From: an uncultured Eggerthella sp.
GTDB lineage: Bacteria; Actinomycetota; Coriobacteriia; Coriobacteriales; Eggerthellaceae
Direction: 5' to 3'
NCBI GenBank assembly: GCA_900542265.1
Contig: UQML01000021.1
Coordinates: 1 to 28,657 of the forward strand
DNA length: 28,657 nt
A model generated the notes under the pieces. That model did not search any database and was not told the origin of the DNA. It saw only the letters and a list, made by a program, of their open reading frames with translations. Positions 14,555 through 22,460 of this stretch are shown piece by piece. Positions within the stretch are counted from its first letter, which is position 1, and the number at the start of each line of letters is the position of its first letter. Position numbers and translations under genes: made by a program.

Positions 14555-17500
14555 ATGAACAAACTACTCAATAACATAACAAGTAACAAAAACTTCAAAC
14601 GTTGGTTAGGGATTATCCTGGCTATAGCGCTTGTGGCCACCATGTTCCCTTATATGAGTGCTGCCTATGGAAACAACGATGAACCAGCTCAACAAGATGA
14701 ACCTGCTTTGGTTGAGGCAGGCGACAACACCATTATTTCTGAAGAGGATTCTGATGGCGATGGGTCTGAAGAATCTACAGAGGGTGAAGATCCGCAGTCA
14801 GGTGATGACGGCATAGCGGTTGTTACTGAAGAGCAAACTGAATCAACTAATGGGCCAAGCAAAGCGGCCGCAAGGGCGGTAAGCAATTCTATTACATGGA
14901 ATGGTAAAAATGCGACAATCAATGCAGGTGATACCGTCAATCTCACTTCTGCGTTGACACTTCCCGAAACAGGGGTATACACCCTAACTGTTAACGGTAC
15001 CTTGAATGGTGTTATTAACGTGGGTAAAGATCAAACGCTCAATCTTAAAGGTACGGGTACTATTAATGGAAAGGATAAAAAATCTAGCGTTATTACGGTA
15101 AAGGGCAGGAATAGTGTTCTGATCCTTAATGAAGACCAAAAAGGTAACAAGGATGCTAAAGGACTTACCATTACAAATGGTTCTGGCACTGCACTTCCAA
15201 CTGGCTTTGGAGGAAACGCGAATACTGGATTAGCGCTTGAAGCAGGATCGACCGCTGGTGGTGGCATCCATGTACAGCGTGCAGCTGTAAATAATGAAGA
15301 TCAGAGCGTAAATTACTACAAGGATAATCCTAAGCTCATCATGTATGGTGGGACAATAACGGGGAATAAAGCACAAACGGGTGGTGGAATTTACATTGAT
15401 CGTTGGTGTAACTTTGAGATGTATGGCGGAACCGTTGAAAAGAACACGGCGACAAAACATGAAGGTGGCGGTATTTACACTGCTGCTCCTGATGCAAAGA
15501 TTACCGCAGGAAATATCCTCAACAATACTTCGAAAACCACAACCGACTGGGGCGGTGGAGGCATCTTTGTTGAGTCAAGAGGTAAAGCAACGCTTTCTAC
15601 CGTTAAGGTTTGGAATAATACTGCCTATGGTTTAGGCGGAGGTATCTCAGGATGTCCTCATGCACGTATTGGCGTTGCTGGAGAAGGTATTGGCAACATT
15701 ACCGAGGGTGCTGCCGTATATGGCAATACTGCATACAAAACAGGCCATAATGGAACTGGCGGGCGTCCAAATAATGCATATCTCTATGCATTAGAGTTTA
15801 AAAATGGCAGCAATACTGCGTATGAAGATTCTTATACTTCTAACGCAATCAAGGGTAAAGATATAGCAGGAGACTTCTACGCGTATCACAATGATCAAGA
15901 CAATAATAAGTTCACTAAGGACGTTGCTCAAGATTACTACTGTACACGAGCAAGTATTGTTTTTGGACAGGGTCTAATGGGGTCTATTGATTCGTCGCGT
16001 GTGGCATGGACGGGACGTTATGCAGGCCCTGAGGGTAGTGGTGACATTGCTATTAAAGAAGGTCAGTGGTATAGCGAAGGAAAATATACTGTTGGCTTAA
16101 CCGCACAAGCTCCAAAAGAAACAGCCATCACTCGTGCATTACGTATTGAAGGCAATACAAGTTACACCCATGGTGGTGGAATTGGCTGCAATGGACAACT
16201 TATAATTGGACAAATGCCAAGCGAACAAAAAGTAGAGCTCCCTTGGTCAATTGAGTTCAATAAAGTCCTCAACAAAGTTAATAATATGGGCACAATCTCT
16301 CCTGTACCTGAATTTGAATTTGGGCTCTACAATGAGAAGAGCGATTCTGCGGAAAGAATTGCAACAGCAAAAAATGACAGTAAAGGAAACGTAGTATTTA
16401 CTGTTAACAATTCTGCTTATGCAGGCACTGAAACAGGGCAAACGTATACTCTTTATGCTAAAGAGATCGGAAGAACATCTGGCAATACGACGGGGGAATT
16501 TGACTACGATTCTGCTTGGCATGAGGTAAAGGTAACCGTTGCTAAAAAGACGAGTACTGCAGAAGTCAATGGCGTTAAGGTCACTACGACCACATCGTAT
16601 GTAAAAAATGTTGACTACGGCACTAATGGTTCGACTTTTACTAATACAGTAAAGCCAAAGGAGGAGACCGTACAGGTTGCTCATCCGTGGAACTTGGAGT
16701 TCACCAAGCAATTAGTAAACAATGAGAATACGGATCTCTTTGGAGTAGATGCGGGTGCTCTCGCCAACAAAGTAAATCCAAAGTTTACCTTCAACTTATA
16801 TAAGCCAACCAGCGACGATGGTCTTACTGATGGAAAGCTTGATGAAGGAAAGCTTGAGCAAGTTGCTACGGCACAAAATGGAGTCGCAGGAGACAACAAA
16901 GGAAAAGTTACCTTTACCTTTGTTGATAACAAGGCAAGTAATGAGGGCATCAATGATCGTATTGATGTAAATCAGTATCGCAAGGATAGTGAGGGTAGCG
17001 TTGACTACACCTTCTATGTAAAAGAGACGGTGTCAGCAGATGATCGCAATCCGCTTATTACCTACGATGACACCTGGCACAAAGTTGTGGTAACCATCAA
17101 TACTGCCAAGACTGAGCGAACTGACAATCCTGATTCGTTAACGCCGACGCATGTGACAACGTATACGTCATCTTTAGCAAACGTGAAATACTACACGACT
17201 GATGAAAATGGTGCTTGGGTTGAGAAGGCTGAAGGAAAGAACTTCGTCAATATCTATCATCCAGAGGGAGCCTTAAACCTGCAAGGAAACAAGAGTTTCT
17301 TTGGAGGAGAAACTGATGGATTTACCTTTACTATGCAGCGTGTGAACGCTCCTGAAGGCGATCAGTTTGCAGGCGCTCTTGCTCCTCTTGAGAAGATGAA
17401 TTATCGAGGCAGTGCTAAGAACTTTACTAGCGACAATGCACCGATCGTCTTTGACGAGATAACCTATGATTCTGTTGGTGACTACTGGTACATGATTACC

Positions 17501-19255
17501 GAGGATCCATCAGAGGGAGTTATCACTGATCCGCGCGTGTATGTTGTTAAAGTTTCGGTAGCCATGGCAAATGATGGTTTAAACCTTACCCCATCGGTAG
17601 CTGAACTTTACTATGCTGAAGGTATTGAGACTGATCAAGATGGTAACCAGTTGCCTCTCGATTATGCTGGCTTACACCAGCTTGCAATTAATTCAAGCGA
17701 TGCGGCTAATGGCGCCATTACTGTGCCAGAGCTGAGCTTTAGTAACTTTGATGAGCAGATGGCAACCATGAGTGCCTTTGGTTATGCGGTAAATGCAGCG
17801 TCTAATGCTCCCATTGATCAGCAGTGCTTTGTTGACCCTAAGATTATCAAGAACTTAGAGGGTCGCTCCCTTACTGAAGGCGAGTTTAACTTCAAGCTAA
17901 TCGAGATTAATGCTGGCGAGAACGGCGTTGTTGATTGGTCACAGACTCAGGGTGTTGTAATCTCTGAGACCAGCAATGACCGCTATGGCATGGTTGACTT
18001 CGACAAGGCTAACAATGTAAGTGGTGACTGGGAGAACCCAAGCTGTTTGCTCTACACTGCGCCTGGTACGTATTACTATCGCGTAGTAGAGGCTAATGAG
18101 CTTAGTGATCCATCGGTAGATTATTCAAAACAGATCATCACCTTTACGACGGTGATCGAGTTTAACGAAGACGGACAGCTCGAGTGCACGGATATGTACT
18201 ACGGTCATGTTGAGAATGGCGAGAATGTTCGCTATACCGAGTCTGAGAATCCGCAATGGCACCCAACCATGACTAACTACGCTCGTGGTATGGACTTGCA
18301 GGTTCGCAAGACTAGCGCGCTTGATCGCGAGAATGGTCTCGAGGGTGCAACTTATGGATTGTATGCCGTTAACAACGGTGCTCAGGCAGACATCTTCTTG
18401 GGCGAGGGAACCTCGAATGAAGATGGTTGGATTACGTTCAAGAATGTAAGCCTCAATGAGGGCACGCTCTACTACTTCAAGGAGCGCTTGGCACCAGCAG
18501 GACACACGGTAAGTGAGTTCCGCAGCTCGTACTTCTATATTGTGAAAGACCCGTCGGCACCTCATGGATATACCATGATGTATACCGACAGCAAAGCTGA
18601 TATGGGCTCAAAGGCTGAGGCGAGCGACATCGTAGCGTTGGCAGCAACAATGGCTGAGACGCAGGACGGACAGGGCGGCACGCCACAGGGCGCTCAGTCT
18701 GAGGACGGCAACATGATTTTCACCTTTGAGCAGGATGGCGGTGTATTTGACGAGGCAACCTACACTGAGATTGCCAAAGTTGATACCCGTACCCACGAAT
18801 GGGTTGAAGGCGCCGAGCTTTCCATTATTGAGAAGGATAGCGGCAAGGTAATCAACAGCTGGAAATCGGGTACAGCGGTTGAGGTATTGCAAGGCAAACT
18901 CAACGTGGACACTACGTATATCCTGCGTGAGGACAAAGCTCCTGAAGGATATGCGAAGGCCAATGACGTTGAGTTCAAGATTGACCAGTATGGCGCGGTT
19001 GAGATTCTGAGTGGAACCAGCAACGGTAATGCTGAGTTGCAAGACGCAACCATCCGACTTTACGACACTATGCTTGATGCAGAAGTGGTAGAGACCGTTC
19101 AGAAGGAGAACGTCATCGAGACTCCTGATAATAGCGCAGGTGGTCTGAGCAAGACAGGCGATTATGTACCAATTGCTGGTGTGGCTTTGCTCGCCTTGGG
19201 AAGCTTGATTGTTCTACTTGTTGTTGCTCGCAAGAGGAAGAACTCGAAAGAGTAA
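14555..19255 (+). CDS. Giant surface adhesin: beta-helix plus pilin-like and SpaA domains
   Basis: The product has 1566 residues. GGGAGG (14541-14546) is the ribosome-binding site for the ATG at 14555; an upstream GTG at 14546 overlaps that site and is rejected. An N-terminal hydrophobic segment (IILAIALVATMFPYMSAAYG) is the export signal, followed by an acidic stretch. Residues about 150-500 carry parallel beta-helix repeats resembling Pmp-type sequences (MYGGTITGNKAQTGGGIYI). Streptococcal-pilin/FctA-like modules start near 562 (PWSIEFNKVL), 711 (PWNLEFTKQL), 905 and 1091. SpaA-like modules start near 1245 and 1403, the second ending LREDKAPEGYA. The C-terminus has the sorting-type signal LSKTGD, a membrane helix and RKRKNSKE. 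It is likely a sortase-attached adhesin, co-transcribed with the preceding protein. The ligand is unknown and no sortase gene is nearby. Confidence 0.88.
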   Translation: MNKLLNNITSNKNFKRWLGIILAIALVATMFPYMSAAYGNNDEPAQQDEPALVEAGDNTIISEEDSDGDGSEESTEGEDPQSGDDGIAVVTEEQTESTNGPSKAAARAVSNSITWNGKNATINAGDTVNLTSALTLPETGVYTLTVNGTLNGVINVGKDQTLNLKGTGTINGKDKKSSVITVKGRNSVLILNEDQKGNKDAKGLTITNGSGTALPTGFGGNANTGLALEAGSTAGGGIHVQRAAVNNEDQSVNYYKDNPKLIMYGGTITGNKAQTGGGIYIDRWCNFEMYGGTVEKNTATKHEGGGIYTAAPDAKITAGNILNNTSKTTTDWGGGGIFVESRGKATLSTVKVWNNTAYGLGGGISGCPHARIGVAGEGIGNITEGAAVYGNTAYKTGHNGTGGRPNNAYLYALEFKNGSNTAYEDSYTSNAIKGKDIAGDFYAYHNDQDNNKFTKDVAQDYYCTRASIVFGQGLMGSIDSSRVAWTGRYAGPEGSGDIAIKEGQWYSEGKYTVGLTAQAPKETAITRALRIEGNTSYTHGGGIGCNGQLIIGQMPSEQKVELPWSIEFNKVLNKVNNMGTISPVPEFEFGLYNEKSDSAERIATAKNDSKGNVVFTVNNSAYAGTETGQTYTLYAKEIGRTSGNTTGEFDYDSAWHEVKVTVAKKTSTAEVNGVKVTTTTSYVKNVDYGTNGSTFTNTVKPKEETVQVAHPWNLEFTKQLVNNENTDLFGVDAGALANKVNPKFTFNLYKPTSDDGLTDGKLDEGKLEQVATAQNGVAGDNKGKVTFTFVDNKASNEGINDRIDVNQYRKDSEGSVDYTFYVKETVSADDRNPLITYDDTWHKVVVTINTAKTERTDNPDSLTPTHVTTYTSSLANVKYYTTDENGAWVEKAEGKNFVNIYHPEGALNLQGNKSFFGGETDGFTFTMQRVNAPEGDQFAGALAPLEKMNYRGSAKNFTSDNAPIVFDEITYDSVGDYWYMITEDPSEGVITDPRVYVVKVSVAMANDGLNLTPSVAELYYAEGIETDQDGNQLPLDYAGLHQLAINSSDAANGAITVPELSFSNFDEQMATMSAFGYAVNAASNAPIDQQCFVDPKIIKNLEGRSLTEGEFNFKLIEINAGENGVVDWSQTQGVVISETSNDRYGMVDFDKANNVSGDWENPSCLLYTAPGTYYYRVVEANELSDPSVDYSKQIITFTTVIEFNEDGQLECTDMYYGHVENGENVRYTESENPQWHPTMTNYARGMDLQVRKTSALDRENGLEGATYGLYAVNNGAQADIFLGEGTSNEDGWITFKNVSLNEGTLYYFKERLAPAGHTVSEFRSSYFYIVKDPSAPHGYTMMYTDSKADMGSKAEASDIVALAATMAETQDGQGGTPQGAQSEDGNMIFTFEQDGGVFDEATYTEIAKVDTRTHEWVEGAELSIIEKDSGKVINSWKSGTAVEVLQGKLNVDTTYILREDKAPEGYAKANDVEFKIDQYGAVEILSGTSNGNAELQDATIRLYDTMLDAEVVETVQKENVIETPDNSAGGLSKTGDYVPIAGVALLALGSLIVLLVVARKRKNSKE

Positions 19256-19342
19256 GTAAACAAGTTGCGCTCCGCATACGTGGCACGACGCACAAGGACA
19301 GATGCCACGAATAAGTACCTCGGATAAAACACTTCGGTGCTT

Positions 19343-19351
19343 CCCCCCCCC
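19343..19351 (+). repeat. Nine-C homopolymer tract
   Basis: An uninterrupted run of nine C bases just upstream of the terminator hairpin. Such tracts are prone to slippage, but here the run lies between genes, downstream of the adhesin stop codon. It may pair with the later GGGGGG run at 19403-19408. Confidence 0.6.
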
Positions 19352-19356
19352 TTGAT

Positions 19357-19393
19357 GAAACCCCACGTGACCAGATAGGTTGCGTGGGGTTTC
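19357..19393 (+). terminator. Terminator hairpin after the adhesin operon
   Basis: A perfect 11-bp stem GAAACCCCACG (19357-19367) pairs with CGTGGGGTTTC (19383-19393) around a 15-nt loop. The T tract is weak (TTTCTC). It lies directly before the intron-like sequence, the usual insertion context of group IIC introns. Confidence 0.7.
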
Positions 19394-19396
19394 TCA

Positions 19397-19500
19397 GTGT
19401 GCGGGGGGCTGTGCATGGCGCTTTTTCTAACGGGTGAAAGTCCCGAGTACGTCCGGCAGTGGGAAGTAAGGTGGCGATGGGGTGAGAAGAAAGCAGGATG
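19397..19500 (+). mobile_element. Probable 5' remnant of a group IIC intron
   Basis: Directly after a terminator hairpin the sequence starts GTGTGC, a group II intron 5' end, followed by GCATGG, then the small hairpin CGGGTGAAAGTCCCG, then GGCAGTGGGAAGTAA. This order resembles, from memory, the start of domain I of class IIC introns such as that of Oceanobacillus iheyensis. IIC introns characteristically insert behind transcription terminators. No reverse transcriptase ORF and no domain V are present before the mqsA stop at 19522, so only a fragment remains. The 3' limit is approximate. Confidence 0.5.
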
Positions 19501-19521
19501 GATGTTTGCCTCGTTTTGTCG

Positions 19522-19941
19522 TTATGTGCGAACATGATGAATTTCGGTTTGACACATGCGTTCTTCCATCACGTCAGGATGAGTATCAAGAATGCGCATG
19601 AGAATATCAACGGGTTTTGATTGAGGAACGCGACCTGTTTCCCACCGTGATACAGACGGAGTTGAAACACCTAAAATCTTTTCAAATTCTTGCTGATTGA
19701 CACCATATTTCTTGCGGATCTGTTTGATCTCACATGGGGTGAGGAGGCCGACGCGCTTTGCATATTGCTCAACGAGAAGAGCGTCGTATTTCTCACCTTC
19801 TTGAGCGTCGAACATAATCTCGCCACAGTGATCACAAAGGTGATAGGTGATCCCTGTGATGGTGAGTTCTTCGTCACGGAAGTTCTCAGTAATAGGATCA
19901 GATGATACATGCATATCAGATCCGCACTCTAAACAAATCAT
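19522..19941 (-). CDS. mqsA: MqsA-type antitoxin (zinc finger plus HTH)
   Basis: A 139-residue YgiT/MqsA-family antitoxin. The N-terminal zinc-binding half has two CxxC pairs (CLECG near residue 3 and CDHCGE). The C-terminal XRE-type helix-turn-helix runs from IKQIRKKYGVNQQEFEKILG to STPSVSRWETGRVPQS. It should bind and silence the toxin and repress the operon. An in-frame ATG at 19968 is open but has no spaced ribosome-binding site. The ATG at 19941 has AGGAG (19949-19953) 7 nt upstream and starts MICLECG, as usual for the family, so I choose it. The gene lies 40 nt downstream of the toxin stop, in the toxin-first order of mqsRA. Confidence 0.88.
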   Translation of the reverse strand: MICLECGSDMHVSSDPITENFRDEELTITGITYHLCDHCGEIMFDAQEGEKYDALLVEQYAKRVGLLTPCEIKQIRKKYGVNQQEFEKILGVSTPSVSRWETGRVPQSKPVDILMRILDTHPDVMEERMCQTEIHHVRT

Positions 19942-19948
19942 TGATGCG

Positions 19949-19953
19949 CTCCT
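19949..19953 (-). promoter_or_regulatory. Ribosome-binding site that fixes the mqsA start
   Basis: Minus-strand AGGAG lies 7 nt before the ATG at 19941. It supports the shorter antitoxin over the reading from 19968. Confidence 0.65.
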
Positions 19954-19981
19954 AAAATTGATAGCCATCTTCTTTAAGCGA

Positions 19982-20278
19982 TCAGATAGTAATTACAGGA
20001 CCATTTTCATCCAGAAAATATTTCACGTACCATTCGGTTCCGTAACAAGGAACATGTCGATAAATATCTGCATGTGTATTGGGTCGATTTTCTAGTTCGA
20101 CAGATTTATAGAAATGGCTACAACGTATTGCTGCAAAAACATCTTCAATGGTCTCTTTTGGCAAGTAACCATGATTGAGGAGATTGATTCGTGCTCTTTT
20201 GGAAATTGAATATTTTGCGTGCTCCACTAGAACTTGAGCAACATCTAAGTCGTATTGCGCCTCTTTCTTGTGTCCCAA
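19982..20278 (-). CDS. mqsR: MqsR-type toxin
   Basis: At 98 residues it has the same length as E. coli MqsR, a RelE-fold mRNA interferase that cuts at GC-containing sites. The best match is the C-terminal block FYKSVELENRPNTHADIYRH, parallel to the family's FYKS...W.DVYR, followed by YVKYFLDENGPVITI. The start is a TTG at 20278, supported by AAGGAG (20284-20289) 5 nt upstream. It stands first in the operon, before mqsA, and a perfect palindrome at 20298-20318 lies in the promoter. Sequence identity to characterised MqsR is modest, so the exact cleavage specificity is unknown. Confidence 0.8.
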   Translation of the reverse strand: MGHKKEAQYDLDVAQVLVEHAKYSISKRARINLLNHGYLPKETIEDVFAAIRCSHFYKSVELENRPNTHADIYRHVPCYGTEWYVKYFLDENGPVITI

Positions 20279-20297
20279 TGTTTCTCCTTGTTTCGTA

Positions 20298-20318
20298 AAT
20301 TTAGCATGATGCTAAATT
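20298..20318 (-). promoter_or_regulatory. Operator palindrome and promoter of mqsRA
   Basis: Two 10-bp arms, AATTTAGCAT (20298-20307) and ATGCTAAATT (20309-20318), form a perfect dyad around one base. On the minus strand TTGCAA and TAAATT flank it with 17 bp spacing, a plausible -35/-10 pair, so the dyad sits between the promoter boxes. MqsA proteins repress through such palindromes. Confidence 0.65.
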
Positions 20319-20627
20319 AATTGCAACAGTCATTTAAGAGGGAAGTTGGTTGACAACTTTGTCTATATGCTTAATTGCTACAGTAGCGCGGAAGTTTTTA
20401 AAACTATTGCAAGGGAGTCTTAAACAGCTCTTAACAAAATTAAATCTTTGTTTATTGTTGCTTGTTCGAGCATGGCATTGGTTTGTAACAAAGGCGTAAA
20501 TAGCCTCATCAGAAAGAGCGCTATAATTTTTCGAACGATAGAACGAAAAAGATTCGCTGTGGTCTTACGATCAAAGCGACAAAACAAGAGCAACCAGCCA
20601 CGATATGATGAGGGGAGTGTTGGCGCA
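20319..20627. other. Leader region of the cyd operon
   Basis: About 300 bp without a convincing gene, although the cydD frame stays open back to 20448. It contains a perfect -10 sequence TATAAT at 20522-20527 with no good -35 box. A 7-bp inverted repeat, TTTTTCG (20527-20533) with CGAAAAA (20544-20550), overlaps the likely transcription start. This may be the regulated cyd promoter, with a 5' leader of about 95 nt. Confidence 0.45.
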
Positions 20628-22460
20628 GTGCTTGATAAAGAACTGTTTCGACTTCCTGGAATCAAGCTTCTTTTGGGCGTTATGGTTGCACTTTCGTTTT
20701 TGGAAGCGGTCTGCATCATTGGTGAGGCGTGGGGTTTGTCTCACGCACTTGTGGCGTTGTGGCAAGACGCGGCTTTCGAACAAACATTTAGTTATCTGGC
20801 TGTGTTCGGTATTTCGTTTCTTGCGGTGCGCGTGGTGCTCAATGTGCGCGAGGCGTATGTGGGCAAGTACGCCTACAAACAAGCCCGTGCAGAGAGAAGC
20901 ACTCTTTTTGAATCGATTTTCAGAACGGGAGCGCCTGCGGTGCAAGCGTTTGGTACCGGCACGACGGCGACCATGGCACTCGAGGGTGTAGATGCGTTTC
21001 AGAAATACCTCGAGATCGTGCTTCCTAACGTGGTCAAAATGGTGGTCTTGCCCCTTGTGTTTGCCATTGTCATTTTTTGTGCCGATTGGGTTTCTGGCAT
21101 CATCGTTGTTCTACTCTTGCCGGCGATGATCATGCTCATGGTGCTCATCGGCAAAACCACGGCAGAAAAAAGCCAGTCTCAACACGCCACGTTCAAGGTG
21201 ATGTCCAACTACTTTATTGACTCGGTGCGCGGAGTAGCAACGCTCAACACGTTCAAAATTTCCAAAGACTACGCCCGCCGCATTTTCACGGTAAGTGAGC
21301 AATTTCGTAAAGCCACCATGGAGACGCTCAAAACTGCAACTCTCTCAGGTGCCACGCTCGACATGTTTGCTACGCTGGCACTGGCGGCAGTTGCCATCAT
21401 GCTGGGCATGCGGTTGATCGATGGTTCGCTCGCACTCCTGCCCGCGCTCTTCGTTCTCATCCTCGTGCCTGAATATTTCCGCCCAATCAGAGAGTTTGCC
21501 GCCGACTTTCACGCCAATCTCGAGGGCAAAAACTCTTTTCACACCATTTCCGCCATCCGTGAAGCCACGCGTTATGTGCCACCTGCGGTAGAGGTGCCCA
21601 CATGGAATGAGACGAGTACGCTTTTTCTTCATGAGATAGAAAAAGTATACGATGGGGTGTCTGCGCTTCGTCCCTTTAGTGGTGAACTGCAAGGTTATGC
21701 GCGCGTAGGCGTGATAGGAGCAAGCGGCTCTGGTAAGAGCACCTTGCTCCGATTACTTGCAGGGCTCGAAGACCCGACGATTAGCCCGCGAGACGGGAGT
21801 GCAACAAGCGCGCAGGACGCAGGTGCAGTGCAGGGTGCAACCGCGGCGCAAGATGCAGCGCAAGGTGCAGTGCAGGGCGCGATAGCCCCATCGCCAGCTC
21901 CTTTTGTTATCAGGAACGGTGGAGACAACACGAGGGCTGACCGCAAGAGCGATACGATACCTGACCGCAAGATGGAGAGCATCGCGCTTGATAGTTTGCG
22001 ACAGGCATCGTGGCAAGACCAGATTGCCTACATTCCGCAGGATCCGTACATTTTTCATGCAACTGTGCGGGATAATTTGGCGTTCTATAATTCCGAAGCA
22101 ACCGATGCGCAGATAATGGATGCGCTTCGCGCGCTTGGACTCACGCAGCTGCTCGATGAGTTGCCGCAGGGGCTCGACACTATGCTCGGTGAGGGTGGTC
22201 GTGAACTTTCCGGCGGCCAGGCGCAGCGTATTGCGCTCGCGCGTGTGTTTTTAGATAACAAGCGCAAGATTTTGTTGTTTGATGAGCCAACGGCGCATTT
22301 GGATGTTGAGACAGAATATGAGCTCAAAGAGCCCATGCTTGCGCTCATGCAGGATAAATTGGTGGTGTTTGCCACGCACCGGCTCCATTGGTTGGATGCA
22401 TTCGATGTGGTGTACGAGCTCGATGGTTTTCGTGCGGCGGGAGGTGAGCAGGCATGTTAG
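20628..22460 (+). CDS. cydD: Thiol reductant ABC exporter subunit CydD
   Basis: CydD forms with CydC the membrane ABC exporter of cysteine and glutathione needed to assemble cytochrome bd. The N-terminal half holds about six membrane helices. The C-terminal ATPase domain has Walker A GASGSGKST (residues 364-372), Q-loop YIPQDPYIF, signature ELSGGQAQR, Walker B ILLFDEPTAHLD and switch His in ATHR. The frame is open to 20448, but the GTG at 20628 follows AGGGGAG (20611-20617) and gives the usual MLDKELFRLPGIK start, so I take 610 residues; the spacing of 10 nt is slightly long. Oddly, about 60 residues rich in Ala, Gln and Gly are inserted between Walker A and the Q-loop (around 390-450), with an internal AQDA...AVQGA duplication. 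cydC overlaps the stop by 7 bp. Confidence 0.88.
   Translation: MLDKELFRLPGIKLLLGVMVALSFLEAVCIIGEAWGLSHALVALWQDAAFEQTFSYLAVFGISFLAVRVVLNVREAYVGKYAYKQARAERSTLFESIFRTGAPAVQAFGTGTTATMALEGVDAFQKYLEIVLPNVVKMVVLPLVFAIVIFCADWVSGIIVVLLLPAMIMLMVLIGKTTAEKSQSQHATFKVMSNYFIDSVRGVATLNTFKISKDYARRIFTVSEQFRKATMETLKTATLSGATLDMFATLALAAVAIMLGMRLIDGSLALLPALFVLILVPEYFRPIREFAADFHANLEGKNSFHTISAIREATRYVPPAVEVPTWNETSTLFLHEIEKVYDGVSALRPFSGELQGYARVGVIGASGSGKSTLLRLLAGLEDPTISPRDGSATSAQDAGAVQGATAAQDAAQGAVQGAIAPSPAPFVIRNGGDNTRADRKSDTIPDRKMESIALDSLRQASWQDQIAYIPQDPYIFHATVRDNLAFYNSEATDAQIMDALRALGLTQLLDELPQGLDTMLGEGGRELSGGQAQRIALARVFLDNKRKILLFDEPTAHLDVETEYELKEPMLALMQDKLVVFATHRLHWLDAFDVVYELDGFRAAGGEQAC
21810..21881 (+). repeat. 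Imperfect in-frame repeat inside cydD
   Basis: Two copies of a roughly 36-bp unit encode AQDAGAVQGATA and AQDAAQGAVQGAIA, differing by a two-codon insertion. The repeat lies in the extra segment of the nucleotide-binding domain between Walker A and the Q-loop. Confidence 0.65.

Noticed and set aside
4935..19255. Classical pilus operon with sortase
   Set aside because: Pilin-like and SpaA domains are present, but no class C sortase lies between or beside the genes in this window.
20448..20627. Sixty-residue N-terminal extension of CydD
   Set aside because: It has no family counterpart, contains TATAAT and an inverted repeat, and GTG 20628 with AGGGGAG gives the usual start.
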